Source: Ypsolopha sequella (taxonomy: Eukaryota > Arthropoda > Insecta > Lepidoptera > Ypsolophidae). Taken from it: a stretch of DNA of 64,000 nt. Location of the stretch: positions 14,492,201 to 14,556,200 of the forward strand of contig OW204001.1 in NCBI GenBank assembly GCA_934047225.1. Direction: 5' to 3'. This document shows positions 11,225-23,737 of the stretch, one piece after another (within the stretch, counting starts at the first letter, position 1; each line of letters begins with the position of its first letter). The notes below the pieces were generated by a model. It was not told where the DNA came from. It saw only the letters and a program-made list of their open reading frames with translations, and did no database searches. A program made the translations under genes and the position numbers.

Positions 11225-12445
11225 CCCCTTTAGTTATGTAATTCCACAGAACATTTTGAGTGTAATTCAATAATAAAAAATAAAATAAAATAAAAATACA
11301 TTTATTGGTCTATAAAACACAAGCATACAAAACAAAATAGCAACACAAATTAAAACAGACAAAGTAAGACATTTTGTAAAAAACATAATTCCTGACACCT
11401 ACGCTGGCTTTGCAGCCGTCTTGCAGCATGTCAGTTACAATAATGTAATCAGGGATATAGACACATATTTAAACAATAAAAATAAGAATAATAATAAAAT
11501 TGTGAACTTAATTCTAAATAGTGCACGCTTTTGTGAGTAAGGTGAGGGTGTGTGAGAGTGTGTGTGTGTTTGTAAGGATTTAATATCCTTACAAATTTGT
11601 AATAATCTAATATATATTTTATATTTAACATAAAACATATACAGTCAAATTAGAAGATAAGTGACCAATGATATTAGAAGAATGTGTTAGTGAGGATATA
11701 AGCTGAAATGTTAGTTGCCTCGTCTTGAGGTAATTATTTCATGTTTCAGGAGTAATAATCCAGTGAAACCGAAACCAGGAAAAGGATTTAAGTGGTTCCG
11801 GTATGAAAAAAGAAACGTTTGAAACGATTTTTTATAATTTTATTTTATTTTATTTTATATTTAAGGAAAATTTACAGCTATAATATATATATAAAACATA
11901 CAAACTTAGTAACAGAAAAGCCAATTACAAGTTTTCGCAGATGGTGTAGTAATTAGTAATTTTAACTTGTATTCGGATCTACGCATGCAGCTTAAATTTG
12001 ATTACTTAAGCTAGCACAAAGGGGAACTACCGAAAATGGTAGAATAGAGGCAAGGACGAACTTGAAACATCACTACATGTCAGTTTTATATTAAAAATTG
12101 TTATAAATTACAAAATTTCAAAAAGGTTATATAATTCATTAAAATTGCAAAATAAAAGAAAATGAAAACCCCACCAAATTTTCGCGGTTAGTTTATTTAT
12201 TCTGCTTCTTTATTATAAAAAGTTCAGCCCTTACACGCAATGTTAATATGCTTACGCATTTGAAGTTATCGCTAGTTGAAGTTAGTTATCTTAGGCTTTG
12301 AAGATGTTTTTTTTATTATTATTAATAAAAGATAGCGATAACTTTCAGTTTTGCTCTTGTCAGTACACAGATACTTGCCAAAGTGTAAATATAAATGATG
12401 TGTTACTTTTTATTTCATGATAAATAAATCGTTGCAGGCATAAAA

Positions 12446-15400
12446 ATGAGTATGGGTGAGTTCTAAAAAAAAAGAAATACTGAAAATGTGTGTTCAAGTG
12501 TGGTTTTAACGAAAATTGTAGACTTTTTGGCTAACTTGTGGAACAGTTGCATAGTGATAATGATAAGTTATTATATATACCTCTAAACATAGAAATGGTA
12601 TTTTTTTAAGAATGTCTCTGTTTTGTTGCCTAATATTGATGATATACGATGTACTATGTGAGTGGGGACTGGTCTGTGACTGGTTTCAAAAAATAACAAT
12701 TTAAAAGTTCAAAAGTAAACCCTCCAAAGGGAGAACACATCTCGAGGTTCCTTATTTTTTGTGTTTTAGTAAGAGTAGCGACGCGCTGTTGGGTGGCGAT
12801 GATGATCTTTGCATCAGTGTTCTTCAACTATACAATGCGTGTCAATTTGAGCATCAACATTGTTGATATGGCACCGGTACCCATCGCCAGCAATGTAACT
12901 GGTATTGGATTTCTACCGGTAAACGTAAGTTAACTGGGTAGCAAACCTTCATTCATGTAACTGAGGAACCTTTTTAGGGATTTAGTCAATAAACAGAAAT
13001 TCGGTGTTTGTCAGAACTTTTGTCCATATCTGTGTGTCCGCGTCAGAACTTCTGTCCATATGTCTCGTGTGTCCGCACTAGAACTTCTGTACATAAGTCT
13101 GTGTATCTGCCATATAACTCTAGAACGGTTCAGATCTAATGTTCAATGATGCTTATATTACCGTATACTTAACTTAGCTACGTACTTGTGAATTTACGCA
13201 ATCGACTCAGCTTAACTCTTTTTGGGATACATAACGAGACAATAGAAAGAACAATGGAATCACGTCTGTGAGCGGTCTGTGTCTCTGAATGTGTTAACGA
13301 ATGGTACAAACAGTTTATAAACAAAAAGTTTCGGTGAAAATGATACCTCTTTGAAAATACTACGCTTTGAGACATGAACCGAGAGACCATGATTAGAATG
13401 GGGATCCACAGGCAAAGCTGATATAGCGCTAGCATAGGCCCGGCCAATAAATACTACGGTACTATGTTTCGGCATCTTTTTTTAACCTGTATCCTAATAA
13501 TGTTATTATTTTTGTTATTGTGAAGTATTTTATTAACTAGAATATAAATTTAAATTAATTAACATTAAAAATTTTAATTGTTATTAATTTTTAATATGGG
13601 GTTTTCCGGGAAAAAATATACGTGTACGGCACACAAAGGCATAATTCTAAGAAATTAATCGATAATCACAAAAAACTACGCTAAAACCAAAAAATTGTAC
13701 TGAAATGATAGATTTTCATGGTCGGATCGACGTTGCTCCATCTATAGGGATAATTTGGCAATGTGGATCCCCATTATGACAGCAAAGCAGCTTCTGTTAT
13801 AATTGACTTTTATATTTCAGGAAGTGGAATCTCTGGGCTGGTCGACAAACGAGCGAGGTTTAGTCCTCAGCTCCTATTTCTGGGGCTATATTGTGGCGAA
13901 TCTGGTCGGTGGTCCTGTGTCAGAGAAATTTGGTCCCCGCCGGGTAATATTCATCACGAGTTTGTTGTCTGCTTTGTTAACCATGGGAACCCCTACGGCG
14001 GCAAAACTTAGTTACCAAGCCATGGTTATTATAAGAATAGCTCTTGGGTTTTGCGGGGTAAGTCAAGTTTGGATTGTTAATCGGAATACCACTGATAATG
14101 TAATACTTCCTAAACGCTTTTACTAGCGAAAACAGAAATCTATTGCAATGTTATATTACAGTATTCATAGTTCGTTACAAAAACAGAATTTGTGGCGTAT
14201 CCGAATTATACATTTTCTTGTTCTCTGAATTGATCCTCTGCGTCTTTGGCGAGGTCGAACGCCGAGCCACGTTTCCGAAAGATTTCTTTCTTGTTCTTAT
14301 CTGTTGACCAGTGCTATTTTTATTATTTCAGGGTTTTATGGGCCCAGCATTGCAAGCATTGATTGCCCATTGGGCAGTTACTGTGGAAAAGGGAAGATTT
14401 GTAGGAGCTCTAAATGGTGGGACAGTTAGTACTGTCTTTACTTGGTCACTGTGTGGTATCATAATTGAATTAATCGGGTGGGAATGGGCATTTTACGTTT
14501 TTGGAATATTGACAGCTGCATTTTGTATTCCGTGGTTGGTTATTGTTTACGACACACCAGAAAAACATGCTTGGGTTTCTGAATCTGAAAAGAAATTCAT
14601 ATTAGACGGTACAACAGTGGGGAAAAATAATAAAGTGAGTAATTATTTTAAAACTGTTAATTTAAATGCTATCTGCCGAATTTTTATTTCGCAACTTTAT
14701 TTAATTTCTGAATCATAATTTGACCGAAACTACGAAATTGCATCAACCATCATCCACCCATCAGCCTAGTTCGTCCACTACTGTGCTGGACATAAGCCTT
14801 TCCAGGACTTTGCCACTCCCGGCGGTCACCCTGGAAGAATTGCCCATACTCACACACGCTGGGCAGGAAATTGCATATTATTATTATATTATTTCCTTGT
14901 AAATACAGTAATTGAGCAGAAATTGTTGAAAGTCTGAAATTTATTTAATTAAAAAAGCTTCTCCTCTAGCTTTCAGGTAATATAATAAATTTTTCACATT
15001 TTTCTGTCCACTTATTTCAGAAATAGGCAGCGAGACATAATATTTTTGTGGTTTTTCAAATATTTACATTTTATAAATAGTACAATAATTAGATTTTTAC
15101 AAACTTTTTTAATTAGGTTTTTTACAGTTTAAGTATTTACCTTCAACGGTGCAAAAGTTATGAGGCAGTGACATACAGACGGAAAACGGAGTCTAATGTC
15201 TCACCATAATGGTTCTTTTTTACCCTTTAGGTACAAACGTTTTTTTTTTTCATTAAAAGATCTACGATAATAATAGCTGACAGTAGTTTTTGGAATTTTC
15301 AGTATTTCATTCGGTAGTTTTCGGTAGTTTTCGTATATTTATTAGCACAGAAGTTTTCGGTAGATTAGTATTTAAAGCAGTATCATTCATTAATTGAACA

Positions 15401-18400
15401 TCCTCATTTTTAATTTAGTTTTCCGTAATTTTATTGTAAACTACAATAACCAATCAAAAAAGTTGATAAGATTTTTGGACCAATCGCATTTTTTTACAAG
15501 AGACAAGACGTTAGCAAATGACTCGATCTTAAAATACAGCTTGCACCTTTTGGCCTTGGCAATCACAAAGCATGAGGAATTTGAGGATATACTCTACCGT
15601 GAAATTACTTGTTAGCCGTGGAGCAGATAAATAAATTATCAAAATTTTAATGTAATCAATAATTTCTCATCTCATCACAGTGCATCCTGATACCACGTGA
15701 TTGCCAAGTCCAAAAGGTCCAAGTTTTATTGTACAACTATCGAGTAATTTGCTAACTTCAGTCAGTCGGTGGGTTTTCTCTGGATTCTCAAAACATGCGA
15801 TGTACCTATTTAGTTATTTAACAACAAGATGGTAAACTAACAATGTAGTTTTACTGTTTAGCTAATTACATGAATTTTATTTGCTAAAAATATTCTCATT
15901 TCATATGCTAAATTGTCCAAACGCGAGAGCACGTTTGGTGTAGTGTGTGAAATTGTGTAAAATATCTCTTATTTATGTACCTATATCCTTCTATGTTAAG
16001 TTATAACGTTTGGACTTCGAGGATGACAACATTTTTAATTATGATTATTTTCAGCAAGAAACGCCGTATTTGAAAATTGTAACTTCGGTACCGGTTTGGG
16101 CATTGACGATTGCGCTTGCTGGGAGTGGATGGGGGACTTATTTCATGATGACGGCAGCACCCATGTTTATTGCCAATGTTCTGAACTATAACATAGCGGC
16201 AACTGGATTTTTGTCGGCAACCATGTATATAATAAAGTGTACCGGCACAGTTGCTTTTGGATTCATAGGAGACATTTTATTAAATAATAAACTAATGTCT
16301 ATAAGGACATTAAGAAAGTCATTCACAATGTTTTCTCACATTGTTCCTGGCTGTTTGTTATTGTCACTAACAGTTATCAACGACGCTTTCACAGCAATTT
16401 GTTTGGTCACTGTTGCAATGGTTTTCCATTCGTCACAGACAATAACTACTTCGGTAAATTGTCAAGATTTAGCTCCAAACTTTGCTGCAAGTGTGTTTGG
16501 TTTACCAAATGCTGGCGTATCGCTTGCTGGGATCTACACGCCTTTGATTGTTGCATATTTCACAAATGGAAATGAGGTAATTATTGAGCTAACATTGTCA
16601 AAATAAGGTGGCGCAAAAGTAATACATGATCTTATTGAAATATTCGGTGACTTTTTCAATGAGAACTAACATGAGTTGTTGTAAAATCCACACTGAACTG
16701 GTTCAAGAACTGTACGAGTAATTATTTATTTATTTATTATATTTTAGGAAAACTAACAGCACTCGTTCTTTTCGTTTTTTTTTTGTTGTGTAATATTTTA
16801 GTTATCAAATTATCTAACTAATAGTGTCCATCCATTCATCAGCATGCTTTGTCCACTGTCCGGCCAAGCGCGAGTCAGACTCGTATTTTGAATGATAAAT
16901 TTAATTTTGTCATTATTTTTCGTGAATTTCTCAACCGCTTTATTTTTCTTGTAATTTTTCCTGTAATTTTTAGGATTTTTTTCATATTTTTTGGTCCACC
17001 AGTTCTGGAGATAGGGAGGGGGGGACATACATTTTTTGATGGTTTTTCATGAATTTATCGAAATTGATGCAATTAAATATAGCTATACTAAATATTTTTA
17101 CAATCGACTTTTTAATACCTACAATTTGATACAAATATTGTATTTTTATAATGATTTTACTTTTTTATATTTCTCATTTGTGATCAACTTTTTGAAATCG
17201 CTATAGTTTTCCTGTAATTGGCCAGTTATTATGTATAAAATAGTATTTTTTTCATATTTTTCGATCTACCAGTTTCGGAGATAAGGGGGGGATATACATA
17301 TTTTTGTGATTTTGTCAATGCCAGTAAATATAGTAAAAATATTTATAGCACACCGTGCGTAAAATGACCACTTTACATACGCTGCGCGTGCGTAAAGTCG
17401 GCATTTTCCGCACTTGTGCTATAAAAAATTATACGAAACTCGTGCGAGAAACTTTTTCTCGACTCGTGTGATTGCAGCACTCGCCTTCGGCTCGTGACAC
17501 TCGTCAGAAAACGTTTCATCGCTCTCGTATCGTAATGTACTAATATTTTTAAAATCAGCTTTTTAACATCTACAATTTAATACCCATATTGAATTTTTAG
17601 GATAATATTTTTTATTTTTCTTCCTTTTGTTTTGGAAATATTTGGGACAATTTTAAATTTTTCATATTTTTTTACACCGTGATATGTGGGCAAATTAATG
17701 CTATTTTTGTGCCAAACATGTCTTTATCTTTAACGGTGCTAAAGTTATGAGGCTGTGACATACGGATGGACGGACGGACAACGGAGTTTCACCATAAAGG
17801 TTCCTTTTGTACCTTTTAGGTACTAAACATCAATATGAGGTGTATGTATCATTATATCAGTTATTATTTCTATCTGTAGTCATTATTTTGAAAGCTTTTG
17901 AATGCTAAGGTATTTGTATGGTAAAAAGTAAGGGATATATACTCGTATTTCACTTTAATATTAATGGTTCCCACTTTAAAAGGCTTAACTATAACATTAT
18001 TACTTCTAGTTTTCAAACTTGTCTCCTCTAAAAATAATTGTTTGCTCTATAAATTTAATATTTTCAACTTTAAAAATTGTCTTTTTTTTAAATAATAGCT
18101 TCAACTATAATTTCAACTTCAACTCCAACTGATGTCGGGCCCTTAATTTATCGTGATGTTTTATAATTGTACCTAGTTTATATATATTTACCTATAATTG
18201 TATATTAAAAAAATTAAAGAAATAAGCTGATAACACTATAATATTAATACTTTCAGCTTGAAAATTTATCTTTCTTAAAAATAATTTTGTATGATATTCG
18301 AGTATTGTAGTGCATTATTTAAGGAGTACCTATGTTCACGCTAAATAAGCAACTCGATGTGTGTCGGTACAAATATCAACGGAAACGACATTGAAATAAT

Positions 18401-19997
18401 GTTCATTTCAGCGTGCCTTGAAAAGTGGCTGTTAAGACAACCACTGCGTCTCCAGATAGCGCAAAATAGGAGAAAATAATACTTTTCAGATGGACGCCAT
18501 GAACGGAAAAATAAATTTGAAATTAAAATTTTTAGATCTATAAATTTTCTATAATTTGGAGAAATAATAATTAATATCGCTTTAGGCGTTTGGAAGGAGT
18601 AAGAGAATTCTTGTGTTAATCATGTGAAACTTTCGATGACTTTCAATTTTTTTTGTCAAAACGAACAAGAGAAAAATATATAATAAATATATAATGCCTA
18701 TCGTATATTTTTATGAAAGTTTTTGGACCACCCGTGTGGGAGGAGTAAGCCTTCAAAGACAGGTCCAAATTGCAGTTGGCGTATCCATTCGCCTTAACTC
18801 TAAACTGATATGATTAATACTTGCGATTGTCGGCAGTTGGTGAAACTTTGATAACAACATGATGAATAAACACACTTGGTAATCTTTACATTTGTGTCGA
18901 TTCGGTGTAAAACGACTTAACTTATTTGACAGTACAAACCTTATTTTAAGCGTCCTGTCTTTTTCTTTCCGTATCCAAAAGTAAGGACAGAACGCTTAAA
19001 TTAAGTTTAGTCCTGTCAATTAAGTTAATTCGTGTTACACTGAATCGACACCAAAAGTGTTGTTGTTATGTCGCAATCCAATGTATTCAACTGACTCTCA
19101 AATTCAAGTTCCAAGTACCACTTAATTCAATTGCGTAGTCAAATTTAGGCTAAACCACAACACTGGCTAATCGATACACGCTCGTCGCTAGCGGACGTTT
19201 GCAAAAAACAACTCCGACATAAAACAATGAATAGACTTGTAGTACCACCATGCAAATTAACACTTACCTTCAAGCAGAATGTTTACCAAATTACCGACAT
19301 CGTCTTTCGTATTTTACAATACCATCGTTGGGTTGAGATGATTATCTACTTTGTAGGCATACTATATCCACACAGCATCATGCTGAGTTGCGACCATTTT
19401 GATAGCAGCATATCTCTATACTACATCTACATCTATCTAATTATTTCTATAATTTTTTGTATGTTGCTAGATAAATTAATTTTCTTCTTAATCTTCTTTT
19501 CTATTTAATGAAACAAAAGTCCAGAATATGAAACAATAATAATAAGTAACAATAAAGTCAAAAATCTTTGTCATTACATTACTCTTGCGCCTCTTGTATT
19601 TTAGTCACATTTTTATAAAATATATTTTATATGTTATTTAGCTAAAAGCTATTAGAAAGTTGTATTATTAAAATATTTGGCATGTAATCAACAAAGATTT
19701 GCTTTAGATAAATTAATAAAATAAAGTTACTGGTGTAATCTAGAGTTATGTAGAGTCGCACTCTTTCCCTCCACATGAAAAAACGCTATTCACTCAGCTG
19801 TCAATAGTATGACTTCAAAATACGAGAAACTGAAATATGTTTTAATTTATTTTCAGCGGAGTTTCGAAGCATGGCAGCCAGTGTTTTACACTGGAGCTTT
19901 TGTTTACATACTGTCAGGTGCGATATTCATTATATTTGGGTCGACGGAAATCCAACCGTGGAACAATGCTAAACCATGCGGGATGCAGAAACCGTGA
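12446..19997 (+). CDS. SLC17-type MFS anion transporter, gene B (complete, 6 exons)
   Basis: The exons are 12446-12455, 12770-12924, 13821-14057, 14332-14634, 16055-16576 and 19857-19997. All junctions are GT-AG and join in frame to 455 residues. The start is a 10-nt exon (MSM plus one base, donor g|gtgagt). Exon 2 gives TM1 with FFNYTMRVNLSINIVDM and an N-glycosylation site NVT in the TM1-TM2 loop. Exon 3 has the SLC17/MFS pattern GWSTNERGLVLSSYFWGYI with motif-A-like GGPVSEKFGPRR. Exon 4 carries TM4-TM6 (IGWEWAFYVFG). Exon 5 carries TM7-TM11 and exon 6 TM12. It is a plasma or internal membrane anion cotransporter by family; substrate undetermined. The tail differs from gene A: one T is missing near 19978, replacing DAETVK with MQKP and an earlier stop. 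It is slightly shorter than typical SLC17 proteins because the N-terminus is only a few residues before TM1. Confidence 0.9.
13011..13110 (+). repeat. Three-unit degenerate tandem repeat in B intron 2
   Basis: Three units of about 33-35 bp, each of the form 'cagaactt(t/c)tgt(c/a)cata...tgtgtccgc'. It sits in the 896-bp intron 12925-13820. The rest of that intron shows nothing recognisable except scattered repeats. Confidence 0.6.
14750..14870 (+). repeat. SINE-like core in B intron 4
   Basis: The counterpart of the copy at 90-205 in gene A. 'catccacccatcagcctagt' through 'cgctgggcaggaaattgcat' lies at the same position relative to exons 4 and 5. The B copy has a few small insertions ('actactgtgctggac'). 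Confidence 0.65.
16860..17830 (+). repeat. GTCC-tail repeat family copy (B intron 5)
   Basis: Same repeat as 2365-3144, with the start 'ggccaagcgcgagtcagact' and end 'acggatggacggacggacaa'. It is interrupted by a B-specific block at about 17343-17547. Being shared at the same intron position, it predates the A/B duplication. Confidence 0.7.
17343..17547. repeat. B-specific GC-rich insertion inside the repeat
   Basis: Gene A reads 'agtaaaaatatatatttttaaaatc' without interruption, while B has about 200 bp between 'gtaaaaatat' and 'aatatttttaaaatc'. The insert begins 'ttatagcacaccgtgcgtaa', includes 'cgcacttgtgctataaaaaa', and ends 'cgctctcgtatcgtaatgta'. Its left half is itself an imperfect hairpin ('tagcacaccgtgcg'/'cgcacttgtgcta'). 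Confidence 0.6.
18895..19050. repeat. Palindromic MITE, TIR TGTCGATTCGGTGTAA (B copy)
   Basis: Arms 'tgtcgattcggtgtaa...cttaacttatttgaca' and 'tcaattaagttaattcg...ttacactgaatcgaca', with 'ccttattttaagcg' and 'cgcttaaattaag' paired inside. The total is about 156 bp. It is the uninterrupted form of the element at 4935-5293; another is at 29542-29693. Confidence 0.78.
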
Positions 19998-20172
19998 AGT
20001 GAGGAATTACCAAATTTTTGTAAAAAAGACCATAAAAATTTTAAAACTGGCTTTAATGTTTTTTACTTTTATAAAAACAAAATGAAAAATGAAAAAATTG
20101 TGGCACCTATTAAAATTTTAAGTTAATTTAAATATTGACCAAAGTAATACTAACTAAAGTAGTCACAATGTA

Positions 20173-21338
20173 ATAGGTCCGTTTTGACATATGTCATCGC
20201 AACGTATCTATGGATGTGAACCATGTAAATCGGTAACTATGTCAACCGATTCTCACGAGAAATCGATTCAAAATATTATGAGTTTGTTATCGTTTGAAAT
20301 TGTTGGTTATTGGTTATAATTTCCAGAATAAACATAATTGCCAAAGTCAACGTGAAATAAAATATAAACAGTTCAAAAGGAAAGCCTAAAGTCGCAAGAA
20401 AAAAACACTGAAAACAAACGGGAGCTCAACGACTTCCAATATGGTGATAGAAAGATATTTCGGGTGCTAAAACCAGCTTTTAATTTTTTTTCTCTACGAA
20501 AAGAATCTGAAATGGAAATTCTTACGTGCCAGTAATATTTTGTAATTTTGTACTTCACTGACCTCAAATTAGATAGAGGTCTGAGCGTTGATAGATATAA
20601 AATACTGGCCAGTAAGAAAAATATGTAGGCTTCAAGATGAAAAAATTGCTCCATGCCTTATAAAAAAAAATACTGCCATATTTCTTACCAGCCAATCTGT
20701 CTATTGATAGAATGATTTATGGAAAACTACCTGTAAACCAATTCATTAATAAAAAAAAATGGGACTTTAAGCAATAAATGCATATTTTTTATATATTTAT
20801 TTTTTGTTTTTGTAAACTATAAGTTTAAAAGCTAAGTGGTATGTAACATTATTTAGCACAATTATTATATTATATTTTTCGGTATACGCGACACCGTTAC
20901 AAATACATGCAAATGTTCAAATCTAAAAAGTTTATATTTGCAAAAAAAAAAAAAAGAAATTTAAAATTGGCTTTTTGTGTACTGAAGCTAAGTACAGATC
21001 ATTACAATTATTTTATCAATATTAAAACAAGTTAATTATTTTCACGTGGAATCGAATTGAGTCCGGGAAATTAGGCGATTATCTGGTTACAACACTATTA
21101 TTAAGAAAAAATTGACTGAGAATGTAACTGTTTTTGAGACATTGTGTAGTAATTCAAAATTGCATTTTATTTTGGAATATGCGTGAAAATAGTACTTGAA
21201 ATATGTTCCGTGATAATTAAAAAACGTTTATTTGTTTTCTTTAAACCCAATAAGTTAATAATTATTTGTCAACCGTTTCATTTATTACATGTAAAGTTAT
21301 ATTCTATGGTCGTTCTTATCTGTCAAAACGGGCCTCTT
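20173..21338. mobile_element. DNA element with short TIRs (GGTCCGTTTTGACA)
   Basis: The left end 'aataggtccgttttgaca' and right end 'tgtcaaaacgggcctctt' are inverted repeats with two or three mismatches over 18 bp. They bound about 1.17 kb absent from the equivalent position in gene A's flank. The interior is AT-rich without a transposase; the minus-strand ORF at 20373-20654 matches nothing I recognise. Target duplication was not identified. Confidence 0.5.
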
Positions 21339-21344
21339 ATTTTG

Positions 21345-21560
21345 TGGCAACTGTAATTGAGTATTACTAAGAAGCACGTCAAAGTCAATACAGTTAAATG
21401 CAGTGCTGAAGTGTAAAAGCGTTAGAATTGTTAATTTTTTGTTATCTATGGCGTGTCTTATGTCGTCAAGTTCTTTCAGTAGTGCTCAAAATACTTTTTG
21501 ATTGAAGTGATTCAGAGTAAGCATGAGATTTTATATTCTGAGCATCTCAGAGAGTGCATA
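21345..21560 (-). pseudogene. LINE reverse-transcriptase fragment
   Basis: The minus strand reads DIRHAIDNKKLTILTLL, then HFSTAFNCIDFDVLLSN. This matches the palm region A of LINE RTs, where the usual form is 'LLDFSKAF'. It has substitutions at catalytic positions (HFSTAF for DFSKAF) and frame breaks. It lies between the TIR element and the resumed B flank at 22043. Confidence 0.6.
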
Positions 21561-22130
21561 AAATGCAAATGCCGCACGTTTGGCTTCTGAAAAGTTAATA
21601 AAAGTATCTGTGATTTTGACTCTGTTGCAAGAGTTGTGGGTTTACGGAGATATTTTGTACGCCAAACGATTCTCCGGCCTCAAACTGTAAGATTACTGAT
21701 AATTGTTAATTTCTTCGTGTGTGCAATAAAGGAATTGAATTGAGTATTTTCCCCATTTAAGTTTATACCTACTCCTCATTTTCTATAGGAAAGAGAAGAA
21801 AAAAAATTTTTTGCAAACGTCAGTAACTTCAGTCATAGATTTGTCTATGACTTCAATAAATGTTGGTTTAAATATCTGTGCAGGTCTTTAAACATCCTGC
21901 GGATATAAATGTATATATGTATAATGTAAGACCATAACTTCCATCTACGAAACACGACAGTTATTAGAGTTTATTTATCGTAAGCGTGACTTTTGTTATT
22001 GTAACTTTATGACTCCAAAGGGGTAAAAAACAAACACACAAGTTGAATAACGTGTATAACTTTGCGCTCGAACTGATTTTCTCTGACTTATAATAACCAC
22101 GCTAAGTGATCTTAGTTTCGTTAGTTACTT

Positions 22131-22489
22131 CATTCATCCATCAGCCTAGTTCATTCACTGCTGGACATACCTGCCTTTTCAGGACTTTGCCACTCCCGGC
22201 GGTCATCCTGGAAGAATTGCCCATACTCATACACGCTGGGCAGGCGGGTTAGTGAGCGCGGTGCTGGAACCCTCGCACCAGTGACGCCGCTGCCCGTCAC
22301 CAGTTTGTTCCATATAAGGCCCGGCTATTAGGGATGGATATACCGCCATCAATCGGTCCCAGGCATGGTGGGCCTCCTGGTTTTTTGCCTGTGGGCTGTC
22401 CTCTTACTCTCCCCCGAATTGCTTCGAGGGGGTCTCCAAGTAAGATGGTGGTACCTCCACTGTCGATCCCGGCATCAGTTATACCACTT
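22131..22489 (+). mobile_element. SINE-like element with 11-bp target duplication
   Basis: 359 bp bounded by the direct repeat GTTAGTTACTT (22120-22130 and 22490-22500). It begins 'cattcatccatcagcctagt', contains the 'cactgctggacat' core shared with 90-205 and 14750-14870, and runs on through a GC-rich 3' half ('gcccggctattagggatgga'). No coding. Confidence 0.8.
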
Positions 22490-22509
22490 GTTAGTTACTT
22501 ACAATACAA

Positions 22510-23737
22510 TAATAGGTAACGAGATAAATAATGATCTACAGAGTCTTCAATCTTGGTTCGAACGCTTTGGAATAGCTTTAAACCCATCCAAGTGTCAAGC
22601 TATTGTTGTCGGTAGCTCACGACAAATTGTTAAAATTGATCCTGATGTCATGGGCAAGGTAAGCTATAACGGTTGTAATATTGCGTTTACTGACTCTGGT
22701 ACTGACCTTGGATTTGTCATTGACCAAAACCTTAATTGGAAACCTCATATCGCGAATGTTTCCCGCAAGTTTTATGCTTCATTGCATTTTATTTTGTGTC
22801 TTAAAAACGTTCTTCCTATTTCAGCTAAAATTTCTCTTGCAAATTCTCTCCTTGTTCCTATAATTGATTATGCTGACATTTGTTACCTGGGCCTTACCGA
22901 GGAACTCTTAAGAAGCTCGATCGTTTGCTCAACACATGTATTCGCTTCATTTTCGGTCTTCGCAAATACGATCACGTGTCTGAGTTCCGTTCCAGGTTAC
23001 ACTGACTTCCAATTCGTGAGCGAAGGAATGTCAGGTCGGGCAAGAGAATTCGATTTTTTGTCTTCTCTTCTCAATTATTAATGATCCAAGTAATCCCCCT
23101 TATCTCAAATCTTTGTTTATTTTTTTAGATAGCACTCATTGTACTCATTGGACCTCAGGTCCGCTAACAACCTTCTTTTGTCTTGTCCTCTCCAACGTTC
23201 TGGTTTTATGTCCGACTCTTTTGCCGTCACGGCTGTCCGTTTGTGGAACGATCTTCCTGTTGTAATAAGAAGTGCTTCGTCTCGTAATGCGCAGATATTA
23301 TCTTAGCAAAATTCATTATATCTGGTATCAACATAGCAATCTGAAAATTTCACTACTAGTAATTTACTCTCGTCTTTAATTATATTCTATGCATATGTTT
23401 TAATATTGCTTTATGCAAGTATATTTTTATATATATTCGTAAAGTTATAAGTATTTATGTAGCATATTATCTTCTTATGTTTATATTTTTTTTTCTGAAG
23501 CTTACTTTTTATATTATTATTTAATTACTAAACTTATATATCAGTAGGTACATAAATGTATTTTTTATGTTTTATTTCTTAAATTTAAATTGTAAAGCTT
23601 TTTTGCACACCTGCCTCTGTAACTTTCTTGTACTTTCTGTCAGGTTGACTGGGAGAAAATGCTTCAAGCATTAAGTCCACCTGTTGTACATTAAACTGTC
23701 TTTTGTGCAATAAAGAATTTAGAAGAAGAAGAAGAAG
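22510..23737 (+). pseudogene. LINE 3' part: RT C-terminus, frameshifted, with microsatellite tail
   Basis: The frame reads NDLQSLQSWFERFGIALNPS, then KCQAIVVGSS, then TDLGFVIDQNLNWKPHIANV and VPIIDYADICYLG. These are the post-catalytic RT motifs of CR1/Jockey-like LINEs ('LG..iD..L.W..Hi'). After about 22908 the match moves to another frame (KKLDRLLNTCIRFIFGLR, then RKYDHVSEFRSRLH). It later gives VTAVRLWNDLP at about 23230, so at least two frameshifts are present. It ends 'caataaagaattta' plus GAA repeats at 23720-23737. The RT catalytic YxDD is missing (5' truncation). The long + ORF from 22365 joins SINE and LINE by chance. Confidence 0.75.

Larger units (their letters stand above)
7642..12445. 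other. Intergenic region A-B
   Basis: Up to about 8265 this is gene A's 3' flank, matching B's flank at 20100-20147, 22043-22130 and 23738-23862. Beyond it are a hAT-type MITE (8359-8764), a foldback (9371-9472) and a LINE tail (10799-11224). The segment 9780-10270 is unique here and unassigned. The segment 11260-12000 is AT-rich with no recognisable coding. The segment from about 12180 to 12445 is the likely proximal promoter and 5' UTR of gene B; a TCAGT initiator-like pentamer occurs at about 12360 ('ttgtcagtacac'). Confidence 0.6.

Noticed and set aside
22365..23081. 238-codon + strand ORF as a gene
   Set aside because: It begins inside the SINE-like element, crosses the TSD and continues into a LINE; only the second half has RT similarity, so it is a chance fusion.
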